DNA of 64,000 nt from Burkholderia paludis (GTDB taxonomy: Bacteria > Pseudomonadota > Gammaproteobacteria > Burkholderiales > Burkholderiaceae): the NCBI RefSeq assembly GCF_000732615.1, contig NZ_JPGL01000029.1, positions 1 to 64,000 of the forward strand, read 5' to 3'. Made by a program: the position numbers and the translations under genes. The notes beneath the pieces are model-generated. The model did not search any database. It saw only the letters and a program-made list of their open reading frames with translations, and was not told where the DNA came from. Below, one piece after another: positions 45,348-54,510 of the stretch. Every line of letters starts with the position of its first letter. Within the stretch, counting starts at the first letter, position 1.

Positions 45348-45567
45348 TGATGTGTTCGCCCCTGTTGACTGTTCCGTCACGCGGGGCGCAACCTCGCGGC
45401 CGGCCGTCCGGCGTGACGGTCGAGCCATGTTACGAAGAAATAAATCAGCAATAATTCACGGGTGAATGCGGGCGCGCACTAAAAAACACCGCGCCGCGTC
45501 GCGTGCACAGCCCGCGGCAACGCGCCGGCAACCGCCTCGCGGAGCGGCGGGCAGGCGCGGGAACGCG

Positions 45568-46401
45568 TCAGGACGGCAACCGGCGCGCCGCCAGATACGC
45601 GAGCTGCGCGCGGTTCTGCACGTTGAAGAGTTTTTCGAGCGAACGGATGTGGTGGCCGACCTTGTGCAGCGACGTGCGCAGCGCACTCGCGATCTCCTGG
45701 TCGGACAGCCCGCGCACGAGACGGTCGAGCACCTGCTGCTGCTCGTCGCCGAGCGCGAAGCCGCGCATGCGCGCGATCCGCGCCTCGAGAAACGGCAGCG
45801 CGACGCGATGCACCGCCAGGCTGACCGACAGCGCGCCGCCGATCACGCGATCGTCGATCCATTCGGTGCCGTGCGTCTCCGACGTCACGTTCACCGCGAC
45901 GCGCAGGTCGAAGCGCGGCGCCGACAGGCCGAAAAGTACGCCGCTGTACATCGCGTGCGCGCGCAGGTGGCCGGCGAGCGCCAGCAGCTTGCGGTCGCCG
46001 TTGCCCTGCGCGGCCGACTCGATCTCGTCGAGCCGCCACGCGACCGGAAAGCCGCTCTGCCGAACCTGTGCAAAGCGCGGATCGCTCTCGTACAGCATGC
46101 CCTCGATGAACGGCTGCATGAACGTCGCGGGCGCGAGGTCGCGCAGCAGATGCGCGCGCAGGATGCGCCGCCCGATCATTTCATGGGCGCCGTAGCCGAG
46201 CGTACTGAATCCGATTTGCCGCAATCGCGCATGGCATTGCGCGAAATCGACCGGTTCAAGGTCGCTTTTACCGGGCGTTATCTGGATACCGGTAAAAAAG
46301 TCGCGCTCGCTTGCGTGAGAGTCGCTCGAATGAGCGGCCGCCGCCGCGATGTCGGCTTGTGAAAACCATTCGACGCGTGGCGCGTCGTCAGCATGAGTCA
46401 T
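45568..46401 (-). CDS. LuxR-family regulator (solo)
   Basis: A 277-residue protein with an N-terminal autoinducer-binding-like domain (about 40-190; it keeps the D-P pair in Y-E-S-D-P-R and the P-x-x-W in F-P-V-A-W) and a C-terminal LuxR helix-turn-helix (about 212-270, QVLDRLVRGLSDQEIASALRTS split by family pattern). The start at 46401 gives a normal length. No luxI gene is in the window, so it is a solo. It faces a second LuxR gene at 46696 across a shared promoter region. Confidence 0.85.
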   Translation of the reverse strand: MTHADDAPRVEWFSQADIAAAAAHSSDSHASERDFFTGIQITPGKSDLEPVDFAQCHARLRQIGFSTLGYGAHEMIGRRILRAHLLRDLAPATFMQPFIEGMLYESDPRFAQVRQSGFPVAWRLDEIESAAQGNGDRKLLALAGHLRAHAMYSGVLFGLSAPRFDLRVAVNVTSETHGTEWIDDRVIGGALSVSLAVHRVALPFLEARIARMRGFALGDEQQQVLDRLVRGLSDQEIASALRTSLHKVGHHIRSLEKLFNVQNRAQLAYLAARRLPS

Positions 46402-46695
46402 GTGGAGCCCGCCCCTTCCCAATATGTGAACTGCGCCCCGCCACGATCTGGTCTTTTCTTTATGGTTTTTCCGGTCGTCGTTATGTGTGTGCGAATGGAA
46501 ATCTTTCGAAAATCCTTCACCGACCTTAGTATTACGGCATATTACGCGGACACCGGCATTTTTGTACAATGCCCCCGCGTTTCGTCAGGGATGACGATCG
46601 GCGCAGAACACAACGATGCGCGATCGCACCGCCGCGAATGCCGTACACGATATGGCCGCCGCCAGGCGATGCGCGTCGATTCCGAGGGATGGCTC

Positions 46696-47601
46696 ATGTC
46701 CGATATTGCAGTGCATGAAGAAGCGGTCGCCTCAACCTTTCCCCGTACGCCGCCCGGGCCTGACGCCGGCGCGGACGTGCTGCGCGAGCGTCCCGTACAG
46801 GTCGTGTGGTGCGACGACGTGCAGCGCGGCCACGACGTGCAGCCGCACGCGCCGAGGCTCGGCGTCGCCGATACGCTCGCGCATGCGCAGAGCACGGCCG
46901 AACGCAGCCGGATCGTCGCGAGCCTGCTGCACCTGACGGGCTTCGCGACGTTCGCGTACTTCGCGCTCGAATTCGCGCACGACCGGATCGAGCGTCTCTA
47001 CCTGCACGAAGCGTTCACGCCGGCCACCTATCGCGGCGACTACGTGCGGCACCGCCATCACGACGTCGATCCGCGCACCCTCGGCGCGCGCGTGTGCAAC
47101 ATGCCGGTCGTCTGGGATCTGCAGCAGCTGCGCCGCGAACACCGCGAGCGCGGCGACGGCCCGCGTGCGACGCCGGCCGCGCTCGACGGCTTCCTGCAGA
47201 CGATGCAGGACGACGGGATGTGCAGCGGCATCATGTATTCGATGGCCGTGCCCGGCACGCGGCTGCATGCGTTCATGAGCTTCACCGCGCCGCGCCGCAC
47301 GCGCGAATGGATCACGCCGGCGACGATCGAGCAGGCGCTGTCGATCGGGCTGTCGGTGCACAAGTTCGCGTCGCCGCAACTGATCGCGACGTCGCGCGAG
47401 CGCGCGGTGAACGGGCTCACGCCGTTCGAGCAGGAACTGCTGCTCGGCATCGCCGAAGGCGCTTCCGACAAGGAGATCGGCCGGCGCCTCGACACCAGCG
47501 CGCACAACGTCGACTACCATCTGCGCAAGCTGCGCAAGCGCTTCGGCGTCGCGAACCGGATCCAGCTCACGTACCTGACGTCGAAGCTCGAACTGATCTG
47601 A
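46696..47601 (+). CDS. LuxR-family regulator (solo), divergent pair member
   Basis: A 301-residue protein with the same two-domain plan as its divergent neighbour: autoinducer-binding-like region (about 60-215; D-V-D-P and N-M-P-V-V-W keep the ligand-domain D-P and P-x-x-W) and helix-turn-helix near 240-297 (LTPFEQELLLGIAEGASDKEIG). The canonical ligand Trp before the Tyr is replaced (F-A-T-F-A-Y-F), so a non-AHL or altered ligand is possible. GAGGG precedes ATG 46696. The AT-rich intergenic region has TATTACG-type repeats at 46530 and 46540 and a palindrome TTGTACAA at 46563. Confidence 0.85.
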   Translation: MSDIAVHEEAVASTFPRTPPGPDAGADVLRERPVQVVWCDDVQRGHDVQPHAPRLGVADTLAHAQSTAERSRIVASLLHLTGFATFAYFALEFAHDRIERLYLHEAFTPATYRGDYVRHRHHDVDPRTLGARVCNMPVVWDLQQLRREHRERGDGPRATPAALDGFLQTMQDDGMCSGIMYSMAVPGTRLHAFMSFTAPRRTREWITPATIEQALSIGLSVHKFASPQLIATSRERAVNGLTPFEQELLLGIAEGASDKEIGRRLDTSAHNVDYHLRKLRKRFGVANRIQLTYLTSKLELI

Positions 47602-47641
47602 GCGTCGCGCGGCGCTTGCGCCGAGCACATCCGTAAACGCA

Positions 47642-47666
47642 CATGCCGGCCTCGCGGGCCGGCATG
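47642..47666. terminator. Hairpin between convergent genes
   Basis: CATGCCGGCC and GGCCGGCATG form a perfect 10-bp stem with a 5-nt loop between the LuxR gene and the Nramp gene. Confidence 0.65.
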
Positions 47667-47719
47667 GGCGGGTTGCGGCGCGGTGCCGGGTCCGGCGCCG
47701 CTTCCAGGAAAACCTTGCG

Positions 47720-49366
47720 TTACTTCAGCAGCGTCATCTGCACGACCTTGACGATCACGAGACCGACCGCGATCACGAGATAGCCGCGCAGCACGGTCAT
47801 CCACACGCGCGTCGTCAGCGTCATCTTCTGCGGCTCGAGCGTGTCGAGCGGCGGCATGCGCCACGTGTCGCGCAGCGAACGGTCGACGCCCGGTTCGACG
47901 ACGCGCTTGTGGCGACGGATCAGCACGGTCGCGAGATAACCGACGATCGCGAACACGCTGCCGCCCACCAGCACGTCGAGGATGGCCTCGCCGCTGATGT
48001 CCGGATACATCACCGATGCGGTCAGGATGATCGACAGCATCACCAGCACCCAGATCACCGCGCCCGTGAACACGTTGAGCTTCGTCGAGTTGATCCACGG
48101 CCCGAGCACCTGCTTGTCGTTGCAGAGCAGCAGCAGGAACACGGTCGCGCTCGGCAGCAGCACGCCCGCGAGCGTCTGCACGGCTTCCGTCAGCAGGCCC
48201 AGCGGGCTGCCCGGGATCAGCACCAGCGCCGCGGCGGCCGCGACGATGCCGAAGTACACGAGATAGAAACCCTTCGCGTCGGACACGTTGCGATGCAGCG
48301 AGTGACGGATCTTGAACACGTCGCCGATCGCATACGCGGTCGACAGCGACACGGCGGCCGCACCGATGATGCACGCGTCGAGCAGCGCCACCGCGAACAG
48401 CGTCGCGCTCGTGCGGCCCGCATACTTCTCGAGGCCCGCGATCACGCCGCCGGCGTCGGTGAAGTTGCCGAATTCCGGGTGGCCGGCGAACAGCTGGGCC
48501 GAGAACGCGATCATCGCGACCGCCCCCACCAGCACGAAGGCGATGCCGATCCACAGGTCGGCCTTCTCATACTTCATGAAGCGCGGCGTAATGCGCTTGT
48601 CGATCACGTAGCTCTGCTGGAAGAACAGCTGCCACGGCGCGACGGTCGTGCCGACGATGCCGATCACGAGCAGCATCACGTCCGACAGCTTCGCGTGCGC
48701 CGGCCAGTTCGGCACGAAGAAGTCGCGCGTCATCTGGGCGACGGGCGGATGGATCGACACGAGCACCGGCACGAGCAGCAGGCTCAGCAGGCACAGCACG
48801 ATCGCGAACCGCTCGAAGCGCCTGAAATCCCCGGTACTGACCGCGGCCATGGTCAACGCCGCGGCCACGCACACGCCGGCCACCTTCGGCAGCCCGAAGA
48901 AATCCAGCACGAACGTGATGCCGATGAACTCGGTGACGATGGTGAGCGCATTGAGCAGGAACAGGTCGATCACGCTGAACGCGCCCCAGAACTTGCCGAA
49001 GCGCTCGAAGATCAGGCGGGCATGGCCGACGCCCGTGACCGCGCCGAGGCGCAGCACCATTTCCTGGTTCACGTACAGCACCGGCACGAGCAGCAGCAGC
49101 GTCCACAGCAGCGTCGTGCCGTAGTTCTGGCCGGCCTGCGTATAGGTGCCGAATGCGCCGGCGTCGTTGTCGCCGACCATGACGATGAGGCCCGGGCCGA
49201 GGATCGCGAGCAGCGTGCGCAGACGCGCCCACCACGTGCCGCGCGCCCCCGTGTCGTGACGCGCGATCGTGCCGAGCGCACCGCGGATGTCGCCCAGGTG
49301 GGCTTCGTCGAGCACGGCGCTGCGTTCGACGGCGATCGGTGGAGAAACGTTGGATGGTGTGGACAT
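47720..49366 (-). CDS. Nramp-family metal ion transporter, atypical metal site
   Basis: A 548-residue inner-membrane protein with 11-12 hydrophobic helices. The first helix carries G-D-N-D-A-G-A (65-71) where canonical Nramp proteins have D-P-G-N. In the sixth helix A-P-W-Q (243-246) stands where they have M-P-H-N. The key metal-binding Met and His are thus missing, as in Nramp relatives that move Mg2+ or Al3+ rather than Mn2+/Fe2+. Substrate therefore unknown. It has a cytoplasmic tail with E-P-G-V-D-R-S-L. A 45-residue ORF lies 119 bp upstream in the same direction. Confidence 0.88.
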   Translation of the reverse strand: MSTPSNVSPPIAVERSAVLDEAHLGDIRGALGTIARHDTGARGTWWARLRTLLAILGPGLIVMVGDNDAGAFGTYTQAGQNYGTTLLWTLLLLVPVLYVNQEMVLRLGAVTGVGHARLIFERFGKFWGAFSVIDLFLLNALTIVTEFIGITFVLDFFGLPKVAGVCVAAALTMAAVSTGDFRRFERFAIVLCLLSLLLVPVLVSIHPPVAQMTRDFFVPNWPAHAKLSDVMLLVIGIVGTTVAPWQLFFQQSYVIDKRITPRFMKYEKADLWIGIAFVLVGAVAMIAFSAQLFAGHPEFGNFTDAGGVIAGLEKYAGRTSATLFAVALLDACIIGAAAVSLSTAYAIGDVFKIRHSLHRNVSDAKGFYLVYFGIVAAAAALVLIPGSPLGLLTEAVQTLAGVLLPSATVFLLLLCNDKQVLGPWINSTKLNVFTGAVIWVLVMLSIILTASVMYPDISGEAILDVLVGGSVFAIVGYLATVLIRRHKRVVEPGVDRSLRDTWRMPPLDTLEPQKMTLTTRVWMTVLRGYLVIAVGLVIVKVVQMTLLK

Positions 49367-49485
49367 GATTTATTCCGTACGGCTAAGGGTTATCTGATGA
49401 GCGCCTGACCTTGGAATGCACGCGGGGCGGCCGCCCGACGGCGGCCACGCGTGCGCATGCCGAGGCGCGCTCGGCGCTTCTCGTT

Positions 49486-49623
49486 TCAGTGGATCAACGA
49501 TTTCAGCTGGTTCATCAGGCGGGTGAACACCCGCGGACGTGCATCGAGCGTCAGCATCGCGTCGTAGTGGTTGCGCGATTCAGCGACGTGCGGGAGATTC
49601 GACAGCAGAAGGCCGAAGTTCAT
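49486..49623 (-). CDS. Short ORF upstream of the Nramp gene
   Basis: A 45-codon frame from ATG 49623 to TGA 49486, too short for usual gene finders. GGAG lies 8 bp before the ATG. The product (M-N-F-G-L-L-L-S-N-L start, Q-L-K-S-L-I-H end) looks like an amphipathic helical peptide with no signal sequence. Its position in the probable leader of the Nramp mRNA suggests a regulatory leader peptide or a small partner protein. Confidence 0.5.
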   Translation of the reverse strand: MNFGLLLSNLPHVAESRNHYDAMLTLDARPRVFTRLMNQLKSLIH

Positions 49624-50384
49624 GATCTGGCTCCGTGCGGCGACGGCAGGCGTGCCGGCCGCGTGGTGGGTGCGGGGCCAGTCCGGGGCCTGAACGACGT
49701 GTCAGGCTAGTCGGCCGGATTGTCCCTGCGACCCGGGTTCAAAAGGGTCTGTGCGTGCGATGGGCATAAGGGACAACTGTCACTGTCGTTCATGGCGGCT
49801 CCTATGCGGTGTTCGGGAGAACACGGTTGACCGCCGTCAGGCCTGCGGGCCGGCATTCGCGATGCCTGAACAAGGCGTGCGCGAACGCGGCCGCCTGCCA
49901 GGCGGCGGTGGAACCGGACAGCGCATGCGCAAAGGCATCACGCTAACCGGCGCGAATCAGGGTGCACGTAGGAAGTGACTGCGGAATACTGCTGCGCGCA
50001 CCGTTTGCCTGGGAGACAAACGGCGGCTCGATGAGGCGCGGACGTCGGTCGCTCAGGCGGAAATTTCGTTCGAAGATCGACTACTGCAGGCGTCCAAGGC
50101 GGCGGCCCCAAAAGTGAAGATGGCGGATTCTATGGACGCCCCGAAAGTGAAGTCAACCCCTCGAAACCCCATTTCTCGAAATAAATTTCGCGTTTCACGA
50201 CACTGAAAGATTTGCCCTTGAAACGGCGCGCCGCAACCTTTCAGTGCGCTGCTGCGGCGGCATCGCCGCCTGCGCCGGCGCAACGGTTCGGCCCCTCCCG
50301 CCGCCGCATTTCCTGCCGGCCCCGCGCCGGCAAGGGCCGCCGGGGCGCTCGCACGACGCGCATCGTTTTTTATGCGTTTTTTAC
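49624..50384. other. Gene-free stretch with short repeats
   Basis: About 760 bp without a credible frame. TTGTCCC (49720) and GGGACAA (49770) form a distant inverted repeat in the probable Nramp promoter region. CCCC(A/G)AAAGTGAAG occurs twice (50106-50119 and 50139-50152), 33 bp apart. CGAAAT-AA-ATTTCG at 50177-50190 is a small dyad. Confidence 0.55.
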
Positions 50385-50414
50385 TTGCGCTGCAGCAAAT
50401 TACGCGAATACAAT
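50385..50414 (+). promoter_or_regulatory. Sigma-70-type promoter
   Basis: TTGCGC (50385-50390) and TACAAT (50409-50414), 18 bp apart, in an AT-rich context, with AGGAG and a short frame just downstream. Confidence 0.5.
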
Positions 50415-50443
50415 CCGCCGCAATTCATCACAGGAGTCCCTCC

Positions 50444-50506
50444 GTGGACACATGCTCTAGTTGCAGTTCGATGCCGGTTCAGGCCGGCCAAGCCATCGCG
50501 AGATAG
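50444..50506 (+). CDS. Possible 20-residue leader peptide
   Basis: A GTG-started frame of 21 codons including stop, with AGGAG 7 bp upstream and a promoter 30 bp before. The peptide is M-D-T-C-S-S-C-S-S-M-P-V-Q-A-G-Q-A-I-A-R, with two Cys and five Ser (counting the downstream one) near the start. It may be a leader peptide for the downstream genes or chance. Confidence 0.3.
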   Translation: MDTCSSCSSMPVQAGQAIAR

Positions 50507-50693
50507 CAGCCAGACGCATGTCTTTCGCCGCTAGCTCGCATTCGTCGGGTTAGCGCGCTTCCTTCCGGACCGGCCATCGCCGGTTCGTCCGTCGCACGCT
50601 CCACTACGTTCCACCCTCCGATCGCAGGCCGCATCGTGCGTCCGCGCTCGATCACGTCGTCCGGCATCCGCCGGACCGGACGGAGGCAGCGTC

Positions 50694-50963
50694 ATGTTTC
50701 TTCAATCGTTCGCGGTCAGACTCAAGCGCATCGTGCACGTCGCATGCGACCGCTCGTTCGTTTCAGGCCTCTCGCCGCTCGCCCATGCGCTCAGCAACTG
50801 GCGCGGCGCGACACTCGCCCACGTGCCGGCCGCGCCCCGCCCGCTCGACTGCCTGCTGGTCGCCGCGATGGCGGCCGCGGTCGCGCTCGTCGCGCTACTC
50901 TGCTCGGCCGCGCCGCGCCTCGGCTTCGCGCAGGTGTGGCGCATCGGCGGCTGGCTGCCGTAA
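50694..50963 (+). CDS. Small membrane protein, uncharacterised
   Basis: An 89-residue frame with a basic N-terminus and one strong membrane helix (about 53-72, LLVAAMAAAVALVALLCSAA). GGAGG lies 7 bp before ATG 50694. It lies 120 bp before the OprB porin gene on the same strand. No family recognised; composition is reasonable but the gene is short. Confidence 0.5.
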   Translation: MFLQSFAVRLKRIVHVACDRSFVSGLSPLAHALSNWRGATLAHVPAAPRPLDCLLVAAMAAAVALVALLCSAAPRLGFAQVWRIGGWLP

Positions 50964-51083
50964 GCCTCCCTCTCGCGCGGCGGCGCCACGCGCCAGGCGC
51001 CGCCGCGCGATCCCCCCGCCGTACCGTCCGTCCCACGTTTCTGTTTCGTTAGCTTAACTAAATAAACCACCCACGGAACCCAC

Positions 51084-52568
51084 ATGAAGAACTACCTCGA
51101 ACCCGTCCCGCGCAAGCTCCGCCTCGATGCACTCGCGACGGTCCTGCTGTCGCTCGCCGCCGCGCCCGCGTTCGCCCAGTCGTCGTCGGCCGCAACCGCG
51201 CCGGCGGCCGGCGCGAACGACGCCGCCGCGCCCGCACAACAGGCCGCCGATGCTGCCGCGCCCGCCCCCACCGGCTTCTGGGAGCGCTCGAATCTGCTCG
51301 GCAACATGGGCGGCCTGCGCGACGTGCTGGGCGATCACGGCATCACGCTGAGCCTGCAGGAAACCAGCGAGTACCTGTACAACACGTCGGGCGGCACGCA
51401 TCGCGGCGGCGCCTACCAGGGGCTCACGCAGTTCGGCTTCAACGTCGACACGGGCAAGGCGGTCGGCCTGCCGGGCGGCACGTTCAACGTGTCGGGGCTG
51501 CAGATTCACGGCACCAACCTCACGCAGCGCAATCTGCAGACGCTGCAGACCGCCACCGGCATCGAGGCGAATTCGACCACGCGCCTGTGGGAACTCTGGT
51601 ACCAGCAGTCGCTGCTCGACGGCAAGGTCGACGTGAAGGTCGGCCAGCAGAGCGTCGACCAGGAATTCATGGTGAGCCAGAACGCGGCGACGTTCATGAA
51701 CGCCACATTCGGCTGGCCGGTGCTGCCGTCGACCGACCTGCCGGCCGGCGGCCCCGCGTATCCGCTGTCGTCGCTCGGCGTTCGGCTGCGGGTCAAGCCG
51801 GCCGACGCGTGGACCGCGCTGGTCGGCGTGTTCGACGGCAACCCGGCCGGCCGCACCGACGGCGACGCGCAGGCGCTGAACGCGCACGGCACCAACTTCA
51901 ACCTGCGCAGCGGCGCATTCGTGATCGGCGAAGTGCAGTACGCGCTGAACGCGCCGCCCGCCGATCCGAAGGCGCCGCAGCCGGCCGGCCTGCCGGGCAC
52001 CTACAAGCTCGGCTTCTGGTATCAGTCGCAGAACACGAACGATCCGCGTTACGGCACCGACGGCCTGTCGCTCGCGAATCCGGCGAGCAACGGCATTCCG
52101 GCGACGCATCGCGGCAACTACAGTTTCTATGCGGTCGCGGATCAGATGGTGTGGCGGCCGTCGGCCGACAGCCCGCGCTCGGTCGGCGTGTTCGCGCGCG
52201 TGATGGGCGCGCCGGGCGATCGCAATACCGTCGATTTCGCGGCCAATGCCGGCGTGACACTGAAAGCGCCGTTCGCCGGACGCGACAACGACGTCGCGGG
52301 CCTCGCGGTCGGCTACGCGAAGATCGGCTCGCATGCCCGCGGCCTCGACGGCGATACCGGCGTCTACACGACGCCCGGCTATCCGGTGCGCCGCGCGGAG
52401 ACGGTCGTCGAGGCGACCTACCAGTACCAGGTCACGCCGTGGTGGCAACTGCAGGCCGACCTGCAGCACTTCTTCCGTCCGGGCGGCGGCATCCCGAACC
52501 CGAACGCGGCCGGCGCGCGCATCGGCGACGAAACGGTGGTCGGCGTGCGCACGACGATCACGTTCTGA
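51084..52568 (+). CDS. oprB: Carbohydrate-selective porin, OprB family
   Basis: A 494-residue outer-membrane porin. Signal peptide about 1-31 (ends A-F-A-Q), then an Ala/Pro linker (32-62) and the OprB domain (about 65-494), which opens with LLGNMGGLRDVLGDHGITLSL, has W-Y-Q-Q-S-L-L-D-G-K-V-D-V-K-V-G-Q and ends in T-T-I-T-F with the terminal Phe typical of porins. OprB proteins let sugars through. The convergent neighbour is a trehalase, so trehalose or glucose uptake is a fair guess, though the two genes are not one operon. Confidence 0.92.
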   Translation: MKNYLEPVPRKLRLDALATVLLSLAAAPAFAQSSSAATAPAAGANDAAAPAQQAADAAAPAPTGFWERSNLLGNMGGLRDVLGDHGITLSLQETSEYLYNTSGGTHRGGAYQGLTQFGFNVDTGKAVGLPGGTFNVSGLQIHGTNLTQRNLQTLQTATGIEANSTTRLWELWYQQSLLDGKVDVKVGQQSVDQEFMVSQNAATFMNATFGWPVLPSTDLPAGGPAYPLSSLGVRLRVKPADAWTALVGVFDGNPAGRTDGDAQALNAHGTNFNLRSGAFVIGEVQYALNAPPADPKAPQPAGLPGTYKLGFWYQSQNTNDPRYGTDGLSLANPASNGIPATHRGNYSFYAVADQMVWRPSADSPRSVGVFARVMGAPGDRNTVDFAANAGVTLKAPFAGRDNDVAGLAVGYAKIGSHARGLDGDTGVYTTPGYPVRRAETVVEATYQYQVTPWWQLQADLQHFFRPGGGIPNPNAAGARIGDETVVGVRTTITF

Positions 52569-52582
52569 CGCAAGCCGCGAGC

Positions 52583-52608
52583 ACGCACGGGCCGCACGGC
52601 CCGTGCGT
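52583..52608. terminator. Hairpin between porin and trehalase genes
   Basis: ACGCACGGGCC and GGCCCGTGCGT form a perfect 11-bp stem with a GCAC loop; it can serve both convergent genes. Confidence 0.7.
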
Positions 52609-52644
52609 ACTCGCGCGGCGCCGGCGCACGGCCGGCGTCGCGCG

Positions 52645-54375
52645 TCACTCGCCGTCGCGTTCGAGCAGTTTCAGCGTGACGCCGTTGGTCCAGCCGAAGC
52701 CGTCCTGCAGCGGATATTCGCCGCCCCCGCCGCCGCCCTTGCCGGCGCCCTCGACCACGTACTTCTCGACGAGCTTGCCTTCGGTTGCGTACACATGCTG
52801 CACGCCGGCCAGGAAGCGCGTGCCGATCTCTTTCGCGAGCGCCGGTTCGCCGTAACGGCGCAGCCCTTCGATCGCGATCCATTGCAGCGGCGCCCAGCCG
52901 TTCGGCGCATCCCATTGCTGCCCGGTGTTCGCGGTCGTCGTCGCGAGGCCGCCCGGCCGCAGCAGCGTCCCGCGCACCGCGCGCGCGGTCGCCTTCGCGC
53001 GCGCCGGCCACGCGACGCCCGCGAACAGCGGATACAGCGCGGCCGCCGTCATGCCGTCGCGCGGCTTGCGCAACGTCCAGTCGTAGTCGCCGTAGTAGCC
53101 GCCGCGGTTCCACAGATAGCGGTTGATCGCGGCCGCACGCCGCGCCGCGCGCCCCGAAAAATCGGTCACGCATGCCGCGTCACGCGCGATCGCGCAGCCC
53201 TTCGCGATCGTCGTCTCGAGATGGAACATCAGGCTGTTCAGGTCGACCGGCACGATCGACGTCGTGCGGATCGTCGCGAGCGTCCTGCCGTCGCCGAACC
53301 AGCGCGAGCTGTAGTCCCAGCCGCTCTCCGCGCCCGCGCGCAGGTCGCGGTATACGTCGCTCGCCGCGCGCCCCGGCGCCGACTGCGCGGTCGTCACGTC
53401 CTCGAGATACGACTCGTCGCGCGGCGTGTCGCTCGCATCCCAGTAGCGGTTCAGGATCGCGCCGTCGGGCATCGCGACCACGTGACGCGCGGCCTGCCCG
53501 CGCGGCGTCGTGGTTTCGCCCTGCATCCAGTACGCGTGTTCCTTGCGCAGCGCCGGCAGGTAGGTCCGGTAGACGCCGTCGCCTTCGGCCTGCGCGGCGA
53601 GCGCGACCATGTACGCGAAGAACGGCGGCTGCGAGCGGCTCGCATAGTACGTGCGGTTGCCGTTCGGGATGTGCCCGATCGTGTCGATCAGGTGGGCGAA
53701 GTTGTCGAGCATGTCGTCGACGAGATCCTCGCGCCCCGCCACTTGCAGCCCGAGCATCGTGAAATAGGTATCCCAGTAGTAGCCTTCGCGGAAGCGGCCG
53801 CCCGGCACGACGTACGGTTTCGGCAACGGAATCAGCGAATCGAAGGGCGGCACCGTCGCGCTCGTGCGCGTGAGCCGCGGCCACAGCCAGTCGATGTGCT
53901 CGCGCAGCGTCTGGTTCGGCGGCGGCGTCACGCCGCCTTCCGGGGGCGGCGTGAAATGCCGGCCGACGAACGTCTTCAGCGAGAAGCCCGGCTGCGATGC
54001 CTGTTGCCGATACAACCGGACGAGCGTCGCCGGATCGGTATCGGGCGTCGCGTCGACGAAGGTCTTCTGGTCGGGATTGATCCGCGCGGCCTGTACCGCG
54101 ACGAACAGGTCGCCGTAGAGCCGGCTCGGCGGCGGCGGCAGCGCGCCCGACGCCGGGGCGGCGGGTGCCAACGCGGCCGTCGCGGCGGCCGCCTGAACAG
54201 CCGGCCGGCCCGCCGCCTGACGGACATCATCGGCCCGCGCGGCGCAGCCGGCCAGCGCGAGCCAAGCGACGGCCAGCGCAGCGGCCCGGCGCACACTTGG
54301 CGCGAGCCGCGCGGGACGAATCGGGAAGCGAGCCGGAAAGCACGATGCGATCGATGCGGCACGACGTGACGTCAT
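52645..54375 (-). CDS. treA: Alpha,alpha-trehalase (GH37), likely lipoprotein
   Basis: A 576-residue enzyme. Both trehalase signatures are present: [15 protein letters not shown] and [10 protein letters not shown]. The Gly-rich [18 protein letters not shown] end is also typical. It splits trehalose to two glucose in the periplasm. The signal peptide ends in a lipobox L-A-G-C (Cys about 44), so the protein is probably lipid-anchored, unlike soluble TreA of E. coli. The N-terminal 20 residues before the hydrophobic core are unusually long, so the start may be further downstream. Confidence 0.92.
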   Translation of the reverse strand: MTSRRAASIASCFPARFPIRPARLAPSVRRAAALAVAWLALAGCAARADDVRQAAGRPAVQAAAATAALAPAAPASGALPPPPSRLYGDLFVAVQAARINPDQKTFVDATPDTDPATLVRLYRQQASQPGFSLKTFVGRHFTPPPEGGVTPPPNQTLREHIDWLWPRLTRTSATVPPFDSLIPLPKPYVVPGGRFREGYYWDTYFTMLGLQVAGREDLVDDMLDNFAHLIDTIGHIPNGNRTYYASRSQPPFFAYMVALAAQAEGDGVYRTYLPALRKEHAYWMQGETTTPRGQAARHVVAMPDGAILNRYWDASDTPRDESYLEDVTTAQSAPGRAASDVYRDLRAGAESGWDYSSRWFGDGRTLATIRTTSIVPVDLNSLMFHLETTIAKGCAIARDAACVTDFSGRAARRAAAINRYLWNRGGYYGDYDWTLRKPRDGMTAAALYPLFAGVAWPARAKATARAVRGTLLRPGGLATTTANTGQQWDAPNGWAPLQWIAIEGLRRYGEPALAKEIGTRFLAGVQHVYATEGKLVEKYVVEGAGKGGGGGGEYPLQDGFGWTNGVTLKLLERDGE

Positions 54376-54510
54376 GACGTGTCCCCTCCTTTCGACGACG
54401 AGTGGATGGCACGAGGTCCCGTTCGCGCGCGCGTTCGTCTCGATGGCCCTCGATCGATACGCGTCATGTCATGGTGCAAGTGGCTCCGACTGTCGCACGA
54501 AATCCGCGCA

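Noticed and set aside
47909..49408. 499-residue frame opposite the Nramp gene
   Set aside because: His/Arg/Glu/Gln-rich shadow; the opposite strand encodes a clear membrane transporter.
49751..49978. 75-residue frame in the gap after the Nramp region
   Set aside because: No ribosome site, no domain, composition like translated non-coding sequence.
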